Positions 9,375 through 19,025 of a stretch of 64,000 nucleotides of DNA are shown piece by piece. The DNA comes from Teredinibacter franksiae (GTDB lineage: Bacteria; Pseudomonadota; Gammaproteobacteria; Pseudomonadales; Cellvibrionaceae), in the NCBI RefSeq assembly GCF_014218805.1, contig NZ_JACJUV010000001.1, positions 2,244,501 through 2,308,500 on the forward strand. The letters run 5' to 3'. Position 1 is the stretch's first letter. Each line of letters begins with the position of its first letter. Made by a program: the position numbers and the translations under genes. The notes beneath the pieces are model-generated. The model saw only the letters and a list, made by a program, of their open reading frames with translations, searched no databases and was not told where the DNA came from.

Positions 9375-10139
9375 TCAACGCAAAAAATTCTTTAGCTCGA
9401 CAAAGTAATCACTATTATCAGCAATGGAGTTGTGTCCTGAATTAGCAATCGTTACCGCCGTCGCAACGCCATTAGTGAACCCACTTAACAATTTTTCACT
9501 GTGATCGGCGGTAATAACACTATCGTCAGCGGCCATCAATAACAACGTCGGAGCGGTAATACTATTGGCAACAGCTAGGGAGTTGTAACGCTCAGTAATC
9601 ATCCAGCTAATCGGATAGAACCAATACACTTTTCCGGCAACGGCCGTAATGCTGTCGAAGGGCGTTACTAGCACCAACGCATCCACTTTGCGCTTACTCG
9701 CAAGCTGAGTAGCGACACCACTACCGAGGCTTCTACCCATCACAACCACCTTTTCGTATTCCTTGGCCATCTGCTCATAGAGAAAAAGTGCGTCGCTGAT
9801 TAACGCCTGTTCGCTAGGCTCACCGTTACTACCGGCATAACCACGGTAGTGAAATCCCGCTACCGAATACTGGGGAAAGTGGAGCGCAAGCTCCTGCAAG
9901 CTGCTACCAATTTGCTCGGCGTTACCACCAAAATACAGAATAAGTTGCGATTGTTCGGCATTTGCCACATGCCCCTGTAGGCGAATGTCACCATGGTCAC
10001 GGTAAACATTTGACAACCCGGAAAATTCCATCGGAAGCGTGGGGAAATAAATAAAGCTGCGTTGAAAAAAATAAAGCGCGGTGCCAATACCAAAATAGAG
10101 AAACGCCAACAGCAACAGTAATGTTTTAATCAGAGACAT
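9375..10139 (-). CDS. Membrane-anchored alpha/beta hydrolase (BEM46/YfhR-like)
   Basis: A 254-residue protein with one N-terminal hydrophobic segment (TLLLLLAFLYFGIGTALYFF) followed by an alpha/beta-hydrolase domain. The nucleophile elbow is GRSLGSG (Ser), the acid is probably in AADDSVITADHS, and the catalytic His in NSGHNS. This matches the BEM46/ABHD13-like serine hydrolases, whose substrates are mostly unknown. It starts only six bases after hemY, so it is probably the last gene of the hem transcript. That position does not by itself imply a role in haem synthesis. Confidence 0.8.
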   Translation of the reverse strand: MSLIKTLLLLLAFLYFGIGTALYFFQRSFIYFPTLPMEFSGLSNVYRDHGDIRLQGHVANAEQSQLILYFGGNAEQIGSSLQELALHFPQYSVAGFHYRGYAGSNGEPSEQALISDALFLYEQMAKEYEKVVVMGRSLGSGVATQLASKRKVDALVLVTPFDSITAVAGKVYWFYPISWMITERYNSLAVANSITAPTLLLMAADDSVITADHSEKLLSGFTNGVATAVTIANSGHNSIADNSDYFVELKNFLR

Positions 10140-10145
10140 GGCACC

Positions 10146-11348
10146 CTACTGCTGCGTGGTAAGCAGCAAACCTTTCTGGTACAACGCCGTACTCTTTTGG
10201 TGGTCTCCCAGTTGCGCTACCAAGGCCGCCAGTTCAGCATAGGCAACCGGACTTTCCTGCAAACTTAAACTGGTCTCAAAATAGCTTCTTGCTTTACCCC
10301 AAAGTTCGCAACGATTAGCTATACGTGCCAACGCCATGAGTAGGTCAGCATCTTTGGGGTGGTCGCTAAGCCAGCGCTCGGCCTGTGCCAATTGATCGAC
10401 ACCCTGCGACAACGTCAATTGACCATACAATTTTATCAACTCGGTATTCCAGTTTTTTTTCAGCGACTGGCGCAACATCAATTCGGCTTTGTCGTGCTTG
10501 TCCTGTTGCAATAAAATCACACAATACTGAGCAATAAGGGTTTGCGATGTTTTTAAGTGCCGCGGTAATTTTTGCCACAGGGAAGCTAACCGCTGCTCCC
10601 TCTGGGCGGGTGAACCCAATTTATTTTCACCCTGTAGAAGAGCGCAATAAGCATTCACTTCCAACCCAGAAAATTGTTCTTGGCTATATTGCTTGCTGGC
10701 TTTCAACCGTGGCAATAGCTCGATTAATGCATCCCAGTTATTTAATTGCGCATACACCTTCTGCAACAACGCCAGTACCACCGGATGCGAAGGCGCCAGC
10801 GAAAAGGCTTTCTGTAAGGTAGCTAAGCTAGCGTCTAGATTATCCGTCGACATATCTAGGCGCGCGCGGCTCAACAAAACTGCAAGCTCATTTTCCGGTG
10901 CGCTTTTTTCTGCCATCTCCAACAATTGCTGCGCTTCCGCTGTATTGCCCAATGCATTTGCAGCATGAGCAGCCGCCAATAAATGCACAAGGGGTTGCTC
11001 ACTCTGTTTGGCCACGCTGAGTAAATCTTTTTTGGCAGCCCGCCAATCCCCTTCGATATAACGCAAAAGACCGCGATTAGCTTTACGTATAAACTGTTGG
11101 CTACGACGCTTAGAAAATACCGTTAAACCCACGCCAAACGAACGCAATAGCTGAACACCAAACCGGTAACATCCGTAAATTAGGAACAACCCCAAAGGCA
11201 ATGCAACGAGCCAGAAGCTGGCCTCCACTGTTGTATTGCCTACGCTAATCAAAATATAGCCGGAGTCCTGACGAACCAGTTCAATGGCAAGGGAGCCACC
11301 CACCAAAATCAATAGGCTCAGGGCACCGACATACAGAATGCGGTTCAT
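10146..11348 (-). CDS. hemY: HemY, TPR protein of the haem operon
   Basis: Inner-membrane protein of the proteobacterial HemY family (not the Bacillus oxidase of the same name). The 400 residues have two N-terminal membrane segments (ILYVGALSLLILVGG and FWLVALPLGLFLIYGCYRF). They continue with the family segment RKANRGLLRYIEGDWRAAKK and a long array of tetratricopeptide-like helices to the end. Its ATG overlaps the hemX stop by four bases (ATGA), indicating translational coupling. HemY is thought to act with HemX as a scaffold in haem assembly; the exact role is not settled. Confidence 0.92.
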   Translation of the reverse strand: MNRILYVGALSLLILVGGSLAIELVRQDSGYILISVGNTTVEASFWLVALPLGLFLIYGCYRFGVQLLRSFGVGLTVFSKRRSQQFIRKANRGLLRYIEGDWRAAKKDLLSVAKQSEQPLVHLLAAAHAANALGNTAEAQQLLEMAEKSAPENELAVLLSRARLDMSTDNLDASLATLQKAFSLAPSHPVVLALLQKVYAQLNNWDALIELLPRLKASKQYSQEQFSGLEVNAYCALLQGENKLGSPAQREQRLASLWQKLPRHLKTSQTLIAQYCVILLQQDKHDKAELMLRQSLKKNWNTELIKLYGQLTLSQGVDQLAQAERWLSDHPKDADLLMALARIANRCELWGKARSYFETSLSLQESPVAYAELAALVAQLGDHQKSTALYQKGLLLTTQQ

Positions 11349-12691
11349 GGCTGGGAGCCTCCAGCTGCAGGCGTTGCCCCTTTAAGATTATGCAGCTCTT
11401 CAATATAAGTATGCAGTAGCTCAAGGGACGGTGAGATGTCCGGGAGCTGCGCTACAATCGTTTTATCCGACAACGCCTTTAGCTGTGCGCGAAAATTATC
11501 GGCGGCGGTAGAGGCTGGTAAAAATTTGCTGATGTAGCTTTCTGCCTGCAACAAGCTCTGGGAATAAATTTGTGGCTGCTCTCGCAACAACGCCAACTGC
11601 GCGCGCTCGAGTAACAACTGAATATTATGCTGCAAATAGTGCGTTGCATCGGGTGCCAATAGCGCACGCGCCTCAACACTGTGGTCGCGCACACGTATGT
11701 ATTCACTCAAACCTTCGGTAAACCCGGAGAAGCTGGAACGCACCTTCGCTAACCAACCCGACTCTGCCTCAACTGCCTCAACGTTTGCACCTGCTCCGGG
11801 CTCCGCTTGCTGCCGCAGAGCACTATCTTCACTATTGATCATAACTTGCTGCCGTGTCGGTTGCAGCGGCAACGCTTCGATATGATTAACCAGCCCATCG
11901 ATGGCGAGGTAGATTCCTTCCACATCAATTTTTTGTACTAAGCGCAATGCTGCCAAGTCATTATTGATGGCTTTGCGCAACGGGTATAAATCCGGATCAG
12001 CTAGGTCGCGCATGATTGCGTCGGCTTCCGTTAACAGGGCTTCAGCCCCCTCTGCACTGCGCTCTATTAACACACGCTGATTAGCCAGCTTCAGTAAATA
12101 CTCGGCTTCCGCTAACAGCCAGTCTTCGCGAGTAACCGTAGACATCGCCAATAGCCGCTTATTCTGTGCAATAACACGCTGCTCAAGGATTTGCAGGCGC
12201 TCGTTAGCGCGCTCACCGCTGGCTTTAGCCGCCGCTAAAGATTCCCCAAGAGCCTGATTAATGGCAATAAGCTGTTGCGCCTGCTGACTTAATTGGCTTT
12301 CCAGTATTTTAACTTGGGCATATTTTTCGGTATCGCCCTTAATGTATTGATCTCCCTGCCACGCCAACCAAACCACAACGAAGATTGTCACTAGCATTAA
12401 CAGAGCAAGCAATAAACCAAACCAGGGAAAGCCACGCTTGGACCTTATTGTGGGCTGTGATTCAGTTGGGGCTTCGGCCACTTTTCTGCTTTCGTGTGCT
12501 GACCTGTGCTCGACGGCATTGTCGCTAGCATCGGTAGCACTTGCATCAACCACTTCCGCTGTTGCCGCTTCGGTTGATTCCACCTCTGTCCCAGATGCGT
12601 TTTCAGCATCATTGGGAATAACGTTTTGATCAGTTTTCCCCCCGACGCCTTCATCATCCAGCTGCTCAGGAACTTGCGTTTTGTCCGTCAT
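11345..12691 (-). CDS. hemX: HemX, haem-operon membrane protein
   Basis: A 448-residue single-pass protein. An acidic, low-complexity cytoplasmic tail of about 85 residues rich in Ala, Glu, Thr and Ser precedes a membrane segment (FGLLLALLMLVTIFVVVWLAW). A periplasmic coiled coil follows (ILESQLSQQAQQLIAINQAL), then the HemX domain with WLLAEAEYLLKLANQRVLIE. Often annotated as uroporphyrin-III C-methyltransferase, but it has no SAM-binding methyltransferase motifs. It overlaps hemD by 26 bases and hemY by four, within a tight operon. Confidence 0.92.
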   Translation of the reverse strand: MTDKTQVPEQLDDEGVGGKTDQNVIPNDAENASGTEVESTEAATAEVVDASATDASDNAVEHRSAHESRKVAEAPTESQPTIRSKRGFPWFGLLLALLMLVTIFVVVWLAWQGDQYIKGDTEKYAQVKILESQLSQQAQQLIAINQALGESLAAAKASGERANERLQILEQRVIAQNKRLLAMSTVTREDWLLAEAEYLLKLANQRVLIERSAEGAEALLTEADAIMRDLADPDLYPLRKAINNDLAALRLVQKIDVEGIYLAIDGLVNHIEALPLQPTRQQVMINSEDSALRQQAEPGAGANVEAVEAESGWLAKVRSSFSGFTEGLSEYIRVRDHSVEARALLAPDATHYLQHNIQLLLERAQLALLREQPQIYSQSLLQAESYISKFLPASTAADNFRAQLKALSDKTIVAQLPDISPSLELLHTYIEELHNLKGATPAAGGSQP

Positions 12692-13484
12692 TCATAAGTC
12701 TCTGTAAAGTCTCTAACATTTGGAGTTCGCTGGCATTTTGTGAAGTAAGGATACGACTAAAACCCGCTTCGCGAGCGCACTCGGCTACACGCTCACCGGG
12801 CACAAGAATAGCCAAGCGTAACAATTCGGCCTTTTTATCCATGCTAACAGCGGCCGCCACCGTAAGTAAATTATTCAACGTCTCACCGCTGAATACCGAG
12901 ATGATATCGGTACGTGAATCAAATTTTTGCTGCGCCAGTTGCGCCAACGCCAATTCGGGAATTTCTCTTAGGTACAACTCACAAAATTCAACCTGCGCAC
13001 CGCGAGCATTTAGGGCTTCACCCAACAGAGGTCGACCCCCCACTCCGCGACAAATCAATATTTTTTTATGCGTAACGTCCTGCAATAGCGAGTGTTGTAA
13101 CAACCCCTCGGTATTCATCGTCAATGCTGTCGAACTAACCTGTTCAGGCGAAAGTTCCAACGCTTGCTGTAAAGTCTGGGCTGTTTTTTTTCCGACAGCA
13201 AAATACTCAATACCCAACGGTAGCTGTGGCCAGTACTGATCCAACCACTCGCGGGTATGCAGCACCGCATTTTGACTAACAAATATAACCTTGTCGTAAA
13301 GATCAAAATCCAATATTTTTTGACGAACAGCATTTTGCTGCTGAGCGTCCACAACCGGCACTAACGCCAACATCGGCATGGATAAAACCGAAAAGCCCGA
13401 TGACGCCAGTAATGCACACCAATCGTGATTTTGGGTACCGGGCCGCGTGGCCATTACACGATAATGAAGTGGCTTAACGGCCAA
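12666..13484 (-). CDS. hemD: Uroporphyrinogen-III synthase
   Basis: Closes and inverts ring D of hydroxymethylbilane to give uroporphyrinogen III. The 272-residue protein shows the family beginning [13 protein letters not shown], the hinge region and second lobe with [18 protein letters not shown], and the conserved late segment [15 protein letters not shown]. The start is a TTG at 13484 overlapping hemC by 11 bases. The next ATG (13454) would delete the first beta strand, so the TTG is preferred. Third step of the hem cluster, between hemC and hemX. Confidence 0.92.
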   Translation of the reverse strand: MAVKPLHYRVMATRPGTQNHDWCALLASSGFSVLSMPMLALVPVVDAQQQNAVRQKILDFDLYDKVIFVSQNAVLHTREWLDQYWPQLPLGIEYFAVGKKTAQTLQQALELSPEQVSSTALTMNTEGLLQHSLLQDVTHKKILICRGVGGRPLLGEALNARGAQVEFCELYLREIPELALAQLAQQKFDSRTDIISVFSGETLNNLLTVAAAVSMDKKAELLRLAILVPGERVAECAREAGFSRILTSQNASELQMLETLQRLMNDGQNASS

Positions 13485-14412
13485 CAGAATTACCGTAGAC
13501 GTTTTTTAGAATTTTATCGGCGCCTGCCGCCAGCAATTCCTGGGCTAGGTGTTCACCCATTTGCTCACCGGCATCGACGCTGCCTTTTACTTCGCGATAA
13601 ATTGTTTTGCTGCCATCGGGCTCGGCCACCAAGCCCCGCAACCACAACCCTCCATCCTTGTGGATAGCGTAGCTGCCGATAGGTACCTGACAACCACCTT
13701 CCAATGCACGAACCATCGCACGCTCAGCCATAACGGCCTGTGCCGTTAGCCGATGATGCAAAGGCTGCAGCAGCGCTAAAACATTTGTGTCGCCGGTGCG
13801 ACACTCAATACCGACAGCGCCCTGCCCACCGGCAGGTAGCAGGTTTTCCGGTGCAAGGCAGGAAGCGATACGGTCATCAAAACCCAATCGTTTTAATCCT
13901 GCTGCGGCAAGCAGTATGGCGTCGAACTCACCTGCATCGAGTTTCGCCAAGCGGGTATTAACGTTACCACGCAGAAACGTTACCTCCAGATCGGGGCGCA
14001 TTGCCAACAACTGACTTTGGCGGCGCAGGCTTGAAGTGCCAATAATCGCACCCGGAGGTATAGATTCAAGCGTTAAGTACTTACCCGAAACCAGCGCATC
14101 GCGCGGATCTTCACGTTCACATATAACCGCAAGCCCAAGGCCGTCGGGGAAATCCATGGGTACGTCTTTCATCGAGTGCACGGCAATATCAGCTTCATCT
14201 TCTAGTAATGCGTGCTCCAGCTCCTTCACAAACAAACCTTTGCCGCCCACCTTTGCCAGTGGCACATCGAGGATTTTGTCGCCACGGCTAGTCATGGGCA
14301 CCAACTCCACGACCAACTGAGGGTGATACTTTATTAATTCCGCTTTTACATATTCGGCCTGCCAGAGTGCAAGCGCGCTTTTTCGGGTGGCTATACGAAG
14401 GGTTTGGGTCAC
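13474..14412 (-). CDS. hemC: Porphobilinogen deaminase (hydroxymethylbilane synthase)
   Basis: Joins four porphobilinogens into hydroxymethylbilane. The frame is open upstream to 14472, but the GTG at 14412 is preceded by GAGAGGA eight bases away. That gives [19 protein letters not shown], the normal family N-terminus, and 312 residues (E. coli about 313). Other signatures are [13 protein letters not shown] [27 protein letters not shown], and the cofactor cysteine loop [11 protein letters not shown] that binds dipyrromethane. It lies 71 bases after algR and overlaps hemD by 11, so all hem genes here may be co-transcribed from the algZ side. Confidence 0.95.
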   Translation of the reverse strand: MTQTLRIATRKSALALWQAEYVKAELIKYHPQLVVELVPMTSRGDKILDVPLAKVGGKGLFVKELEHALLEDEADIAVHSMKDVPMDFPDGLGLAVICEREDPRDALVSGKYLTLESIPPGAIIGTSSLRRQSQLLAMRPDLEVTFLRGNVNTRLAKLDAGEFDAILLAAAGLKRLGFDDRIASCLAPENLLPAGGQGAVGIECRTGDTNVLALLQPLHHRLTAQAVMAERAMVRALEGGCQVPIGSYAIHKDGGLWLRGLVAEPDGSKTIYREVKGSVDAGEQMGEHLAQELLAAGADKILKNVYGNSVGR

Positions 14413-14483
14413 GACGACAATCCTCTCTGAATTCGCCATCATAATACCAGACGGAGGTGGCTTCAGAGCCAATGAGATACGAT

Positions 14484-15218
14484 TTACAGCCGCGAAAGAA
14501 GCTCGCGAACATTTGACACATGGCGCCGGCTAACCGTTGGCCGATAGTCGGTAGATTTAAGCCGCAATTCAAATTGTCCACTACCGGTACGCTCTAATGC
14601 TTCAATCTCTTTTATAGCCACCAATGCATTGCGGTGTACCCGAAGAAACAAAGCTGGAAACTCTTGTTCCAACTCTTTAAGGGTGTCGTCGATGAGCGTT
14701 TCGCCCGTGGCATGCTTTACCGTCACATATTTTTGATCAGCAATAAAGCACTGCACCCCCGCAATAGCGATCAGCTCCACACCCTTGCGGGTTTTTGCTG
14801 CAATATTTTGGCGCTGACCATCGGGTACTTTTTCGGCTGTAGCGGCATTTCTTTGAACTTTATTCACCTTTTGCGCTTTCTCCAGCGCATCCAGCAGCTG
14901 CTGTTCCTGCACGGGCTTAAGCAGGTAGCCCACAGCCAAAGTTTTGAACGCCTCCAGTGCGTACTCATCGTATGCTGTACAGAAAATCACGGCCGGCGGC
15001 TCGGGCATTGCCGAAATTTTCCCCGCGGCTTCCAGGCCATCCTCCCCCGGCATGCGCACATCTAGCAACACTATATCTGGATCAAATTTGTCGATGGCGG
15101 CAACGGCTTCTATGCCGTTGGCGGCTTCACCAACAACCTCATAACCGTCGAATCTTTCGATCATGCGTATCAAACGCTGACGCGCGAGAGGTTCATCGTC
15201 AACAATTAACATATGCAT
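14484..15218 (-). CDS. algR: LytTR response regulator AlgR
   Basis: A 244-residue two-domain regulator. The N-terminal receiver ([20 protein letters not shown]) has the phosphoacceptor Asp in [17 protein letters not shown] and the Lys in LLKPVQEQ. The C-terminal LytTR DNA-binding domain includes [17 protein letters not shown] and [20 protein letters not shown]. In Pseudomonas AlgR controls alginate, type IV pili and virulence genes and is the partner of AlgZ/FimS, encoded just upstream as here (18-base gap). GGAGAG precedes the ATG. Targets in this organism are not visible from the sequence. Confidence 0.93.
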   Translation of the reverse strand: MHMLIVDDEPLARQRLIRMIERFDGYEVVGEAANGIEAVAAIDKFDPDIVLLDVRMPGEDGLEAAGKISAMPEPPAVIFCTAYDEYALEAFKTLAVGYLLKPVQEQQLLDALEKAQKVNKVQRNAATAEKVPDGQRQNIAAKTRKGVELIAIAGVQCFIADQKYVTVKHATGETLIDDTLKELEQEFPALFLRVHRNALVAIKEIEALERTGSGQFELRLKSTDYRPTVSRRHVSNVRELLSRL

Positions 15219-15236
15219 GGGGATCTCTCCTGAGGC

Positions 15237-16343
15237 CTAATTTTGTAAGGTTTGATTAGGAAAGCTTAGCACGGCAATAAACTCGCCTGCGTCGCTGTTT
15301 GTTACCAGTGTTCCATTACTACCGTAGTAGGCCACCAACCGGTGGCGAATGTTATCCAAGGCTATGCCATTACCACCGGCTTCTGGCTTATCTAGCTGTT
15401 GTGTTTTATCTTCATTTTCACCAACCGGGTTACGAATAGATACCACCGCCTGCTTTTCCCCCAGCACAATGTTCACCGTTATCATGCCACCGCACGGCAT
15501 GGGCTGAATACCGTGATAGATCGCATTTTCAAACAACGGCTGCAGCAGAAAGCTAGGGATTTGCCAGTGGTCAAAACGCTCGTCTGCGGGGTCAAGCCCG
15601 CCCCCAGATTCCGCCGAAAACGTCCACTCCATGCGCATACGCTCGCCAAGGCGCATCTGCTCAATATCCATGTAATAACGGCACAAATCAATTTCCTTGC
15701 GCAGAGGAATCAAGCCTGGCTCACTGAGGCTTGCTCGAAATAGCTGCGCCAGCTCTACCACCACGCGCTCAGCCGTATCTTGGTCCACCGCGATTAAGCT
15801 CGCTATTGTATTCATACTGTTGAATAAAAAATGTGGCCGAATACGCGACTGCAACGCCTGCAGGCGAGAGGCCATTTCCGCCCGTTGCTGGTTGCGTAAT
15901 TGCTGCTGTAAATACAGGTACCGTAAACCGACGCCCGCCAGCACAGCAGCAACCATCAAGTTGCCAATTAACACCTGGCCTATACCGTAAAAATTTCCCT
16001 GACCAATCCAATGCGTAAGAAATGAAAAAACAAAGGTGCAAAACAGTACCAGACTGTAGCTGCCCAAGCCTGCCACCATCGGGTGGACCTGATTCAGATA
16101 ACGACGCAACAGACACAAACTGCCGGCACTGGTTAGCACTACCCACTGAGCCAGTATGGACACCATGCCAAACCTCGCCCAATCAAAATGATCGAAGCTG
16201 TAGGCTGCGATCATAAACGCACCAACAAACAGTTCGGCGATCAAAATAAGGGCGAGCACTGCCTGGGGGCCACAAAGATCCGGCAAAAAGTCGCCGTCGT
16301 TGCTTAAGCTTGGGGAAAGGTCTGTATTATCAGTCAAGGGCAC
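15237..16343 (-). CDS. algZ: Sensor histidine kinase AlgZ/FimS (LytS-type)
   Basis: A 368-residue membrane kinase. About four to five hydrophobic segments occupy residues 25-150 (for example AVLALILIAELFVGAFMIAA). The HisKA_4-type phosphoacceptor motif follows (RPHFLFNSMNTIASLIAVD), then a divergent ATPase domain (LQPLFENAIYHGI and GNGIALDNIRHRL). This is the unorthodox kinase class paired with LytTR regulators. The start is GTG at 16343, with an AAGGAC-like site upstream. It is divergent from argH, the same arrangement as in Pseudomonas. Confidence 0.9.
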   Translation of the reverse strand: MPLTDNTDLSPSLSNDGDFLPDLCGPQAVLALILIAELFVGAFMIAAYSFDHFDWARFGMVSILAQWVVLTSAGSLCLLRRYLNQVHPMVAGLGSYSLVLFCTFVFSFLTHWIGQGNFYGIGQVLIGNLMVAAVLAGVGLRYLYLQQQLRNQQRAEMASRLQALQSRIRPHFLFNSMNTIASLIAVDQDTAERVVVELAQLFRASLSEPGLIPLRKEIDLCRYYMDIEQMRLGERMRMEWTFSAESGGGLDPADERFDHWQIPSFLLQPLFENAIYHGIQPMPCGGMITVNIVLGEKQAVVSIRNPVGENEDKTQQLDKPEAGGNGIALDNIRHRLVAYYGSNGTLVTNSDAGEFIAVLSFPNQTLQN

Positions 16344-16394
16344 CTCGAGTAAAGTCCTTCTAAATCGCTTTTATCAAACCTGCTGGAGCTCGGG

Positions 16395-16400
16395 TATAAT
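16395..16400 (+). promoter_or_regulatory. Likely argH -10 element
   Basis: A perfect TATAAT lies 64 bases before the argH start, in the gap between divergent algZ and argH. The matching -35 is poor. A short hairpin GCAGGC-TAG-GCCTGC (16414-16428) lies in the would-be leader. Confidence 0.4.
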
Positions 16401-16463
16401 GCGCCGTCTGAGTGCAGGCTAGGCCTGCTCCATCAATATGAGTATTACAGGATTTAACTAACT

Positions 16464-17861
16464 ATGAGCCAAGAAGACAACTCTGTAAAACCCTGGGGGG
16501 GCCGATTCAGCGAAGCAACCGATGCCTTTGTCGAACGTTTCACAGCGTCCGTTGATTTCGACCAGCGGCTTTACCATCACGACATTAACGGCTCAATCGC
16601 TCACGCGACTATGCTCGCCTCCGTGGGCGTGCTAACAAACGAAGAAACATCCTCCATTATCGATGGCCTGGAAACTATCCGCAGCGACATAGAGCAGGGT
16701 AATTTTAACTGGCTGGTAAGCTTGGAAGATGTGCACATGAACATCGAAGCCGAGCTAACCAAACGTATTGGTACCACCGGTAAAAAACTGCACACAGGGC
16801 GCTCGCGCAACGATCAAGTTGCCACTGATATCCGCCTTTACCTGCGCGACGAAATAGATGCTGTGGCCAAAGAGCTTACGCGCCTGCAGCAGGGCCTGCT
16901 GACCATTGCCGAACGCGAAGCAAATACCATTATGCCGGGGTTCACCCACCTACAAACGGCACAGCCGGTTACTTTCGGGCACCATTTACTGGCTTGGTAT
17001 GAAATGCTTAATCGTGACTACAGTCGATTAATGGACTGCCGTAAGCGCTCAAACCAATCACCCCTGGGTGCCGCCGCACTGGCGGGAACAACTTACCCGA
17101 TCGACCGAGAACAAACATCTCAGCTGCTGGGCTTCAGCCAACCAACCCGCAACTCACTCGACTCCGTAAGCGATCGTGACTTTGCCATTGAGTTTACGGC
17201 CTTCGCCGCATTACTGATGACCCACCTATCTCGCGCCAGCGAAGAACTAGTGCTCTGGACATCGGCGCAGTTTAACTTTATCCACTTGCCCGACCGCTTT
17301 TGCACCGGCTCGTCAATCATGCCACAGAAGAAAAACCCGGACGTGCCCGAACTGGTGCGCGGTAAAACTGGGCGTGTAAACGGCCACTTAGTCAGCCTGC
17401 TGACACTAATGAAGTCACAACCACTGGCCTACAACAAGGATAACCAAGAAGATAAAGAGCCACTGTTCGATACTATCGACACGGTTAAAGATTGTCTTCG
17501 CGCCTTCGCCGATATGATTCCTGCATTAGAAGCCAATAGAGAATCTATGTACGAAGCGGCAAAACGTGGATTTTCCACCGCAACCGATCTCGCCGATTAC
17601 CTAGTACGCAAGGGCATTCCCTTCCGCGACTCCCACGAAGTGGTCGGCAAGTCCGTTGCCTACGGCATAGAGCAAGGCAAGGACCTTTCCGAAATGTCGC
17701 TGCAGGAGCTTCAACAATTCTCCAGTATCATCGACAACGACGTGTTTGATGTATTAACGCTAGAAGGCTCAGTCTCGGCCCGCAACCATATTGGTGGCAC
17801 TGCACCTCAACAGGTATTAAATGCCGTTAAAGTGGCTAAAACCGACATTAACTCTCGCTAA
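16464..17861 (+). CDS. argH: Argininosuccinate lyase
   Basis: Last step of arginine synthesis: splits argininosuccinate into arginine and fumarate. The 465-residue protein has the family start [20 protein letters not shown], the region [20 protein letters not shown], and the fumarase-superfamily signature [20 protein letters not shown] containing the flexible catalytic serine loop. A strong bidirectional terminator follows. argB is about 4 kb away on the other strand, so arginine genes are scattered, as usual in this group. Confidence 0.97.
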   Translation: MSQEDNSVKPWGGRFSEATDAFVERFTASVDFDQRLYHHDINGSIAHATMLASVGVLTNEETSSIIDGLETIRSDIEQGNFNWLVSLEDVHMNIEAELTKRIGTTGKKLHTGRSRNDQVATDIRLYLRDEIDAVAKELTRLQQGLLTIAEREANTIMPGFTHLQTAQPVTFGHHLLAWYEMLNRDYSRLMDCRKRSNQSPLGAAALAGTTYPIDREQTSQLLGFSQPTRNSLDSVSDRDFAIEFTAFAALLMTHLSRASEELVLWTSAQFNFIHLPDRFCTGSSIMPQKKNPDVPELVRGKTGRVNGHLVSLLTLMKSQPLAYNKDNQEDKEPLFDTIDTVKDCLRAFADMIPALEANRESMYEAAKRGFSTATDLADYLVRKGIPFRDSHEVVGKSVAYGIEQGKDLSEMSLQELQQFSSIIDNDVFDVLTLEGSVSARNHIGGTAPQQVLNAVKVAKTDINSR

Positions 17862-17869
17862 CCGCACAC

Positions 17870-17900
17870 AAAAAAGGCGAGCACAGAGCTCGCCTTTTTT
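17870..17900. terminator. Bidirectional terminator between argH and crc
   Basis: Stem GGCGAGC/GCTCGCC (17876-17882 with 17888-17894) and loop ACAGA, flanked by six A before and six T after. It works as an intrinsic terminator on both strands and separates two convergent genes. Confidence 0.9.
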
Positions 17901-17926
17901 GAATCTAATCTTGGTGCGTAATCGCT

Positions 17927-18700
17927 TTACAGGTCATCAATATCGTAATCGACAATTACAGGCAAGTGACTGGAGAACTTCCGGGTTTTATAAAGCGCGG
18001 CATATTCGACCTTTTTCGACAGAGAATCAGAGATCGCCTGACAATCCGTTCGCCAGCCATCACCTTCACCTACGTTACCGCTTGGCCACCAGGAGTATTC
18101 ACCAGCCTCTGGAACCGCCAAACGAAAAGCATCGGCGTAGCCCAACTGCCTGAATAACTGATCCATCCATTGCTGTTCGTGAGCAAGAAACCCCGGCTGA
18201 CTGGTATTCTGCTGCCAGTTTTCTACATCTTTTTTGGTGTGGGCCATCGCCCAGTTACCACAAAAAATATAGTGCCTACGCTTGCGAGTGATTTTATGTA
18301 GCAACGCCTGAAAGTCATCGAAAAACTTAATTTTCACCTCCTGAGATTCTGCTGCAGAAAAAGCGCTGGGCGCCAGCAGAGAACCGATAGAATAGCGCTC
18401 GAAATCCACCTGCAAATAGCGGCCTTCCATATCGACACCACTGGAAAACCCCAAACCGTAGATCAATGCTTTCGGCTGATGACGGCTGTAAATGGCAACA
18501 CCGTTGTAGTGCTTAATACCAGAATCGAAAAAATAGGCGAAGTAACCCTCGGGATGGAAAATAGCGTCGTCCAACTCGTACTCTAAGGCACGAATATCCT
18601 GCAAGCAGATGATGTCCGCATCCTGCTCGTCTATCCAGTCATATAAACCTCTTTGTGCCGCTTGATGAAGACCATCAACGCACAGACTGATCACTCTCAT
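17927..18700 (-). CDS. crc: Crc-type catabolite repression control protein (inactive exonuclease III fold)
   Basis: A 257-residue protein of the exonuclease-III/endonuclease-exonuclease-phosphatase fold that matches Pseudomonas Crc along its length. Shared stretches include ADIICLQDIRA, PKALIYGLGFSSG, GRYLQVDFERYSIGSLL, RRHYIFCGN, QPGFLAHEQQWMD and EYSWWPSGN. The nuclease residues are mostly lost: LCVDG where active enzymes have an Asn, LQD for the metal Glu, CGNWAMAH for GDxN, and SSH for SDH. Crc does not cut DNA; it works with Hfq to repress translation of catabolic mRNAs. As in Pseudomonas it is next to pyrE, here divergent from it. Confidence 0.85.
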   Translation of the reverse strand: MRVISLCVDGLHQAAQRGLYDWIDEQDADIICLQDIRALEYELDDAIFHPEGYFAYFFDSGIKHYNGVAIYSRHQPKALIYGLGFSSGVDMEGRYLQVDFERYSIGSLLAPSAFSAAESQEVKIKFFDDFQALLHKITRKRRHYIFCGNWAMAHTKKDVENWQQNTSQPGFLAHEQQWMDQLFRQLGYADAFRLAVPEAGEYSWWPSGNVGEGDGWRTDCQAISDSLSKKVEYAALYKTRKFSSHLPVIVDYDIDDL

Positions 18701-18850
18701 ACCAACCCCTTAATAACGGTTGGATATGATACAGATAGTTGTAATTCATTGTCATTAATTATCACAAAATTCATCTGGTATTCAGTATTAGAGTTTTATT
18801 ATTTATGCCTGACTAACATTGCATAGCAAGCCAAGTACACTAATGTAAAT
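18701..18850. other. Spacer between divergent crc and pyrE promoter
   Basis: A/T-rich, about 150 bases, probably containing the crc promoter reading leftward. No gene or repeat is visible. Confidence 0.4.
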
Positions 18851-18880
18851 TTGTCCGTAAGAGGGTGTTTTTCTTATAAT
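18851..18880 (+). promoter_or_regulatory. Predicted pyrE promoter
   Basis: TTGTCC (18851-18856) and a perfect TATAAT (18875-18880) are separated by 18 bases. This would start transcription near 18887 and leave a leader of about 140 bases before pyrE. Confidence 0.55.
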
Positions 18881-18941
18881 AGACGGATATCGGCCGCTTA
18901 GAAGGCTTCTCGTTGCTTTGGCATAGCATAGAGAAACAGCA

Positions 18942-18963
18942 AAACCCGTCTTTAAGCGGGTTT
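18942..18963 (+). terminator. Hairpin in pyrE leader (possible attenuator)
   Basis: AAACCCG and CGGGTTT form a stem around TCTTTAAG, ending in a short T run (GGGTTTAG), 62 bases before the pyrE start and inside the predicted leader. pyrE is attenuated by UTP supply in enteric bacteria; the same control here is possible but the U tract is short and no leader peptide was found. Confidence 0.4.
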
Positions 18964-19025
18964 AGACTAGGTAAAACAGTGTCCTAAGCCTGAAAAAAAC
19001 CTTTCAACCTATTCCCGGAGAGAGA

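Noticed and set aside
15399..15743. 114-codon plus-strand frame within algZ
   Set aside because: Antisense shadow of a well-supported kinase gene; no ribosome site or family.
18881..18941. Leader peptide for pyrE attenuation
   Set aside because: No ATG- or GTG-started short frame with a pyrimidine-linked layout was found between the promoter and the hairpin.
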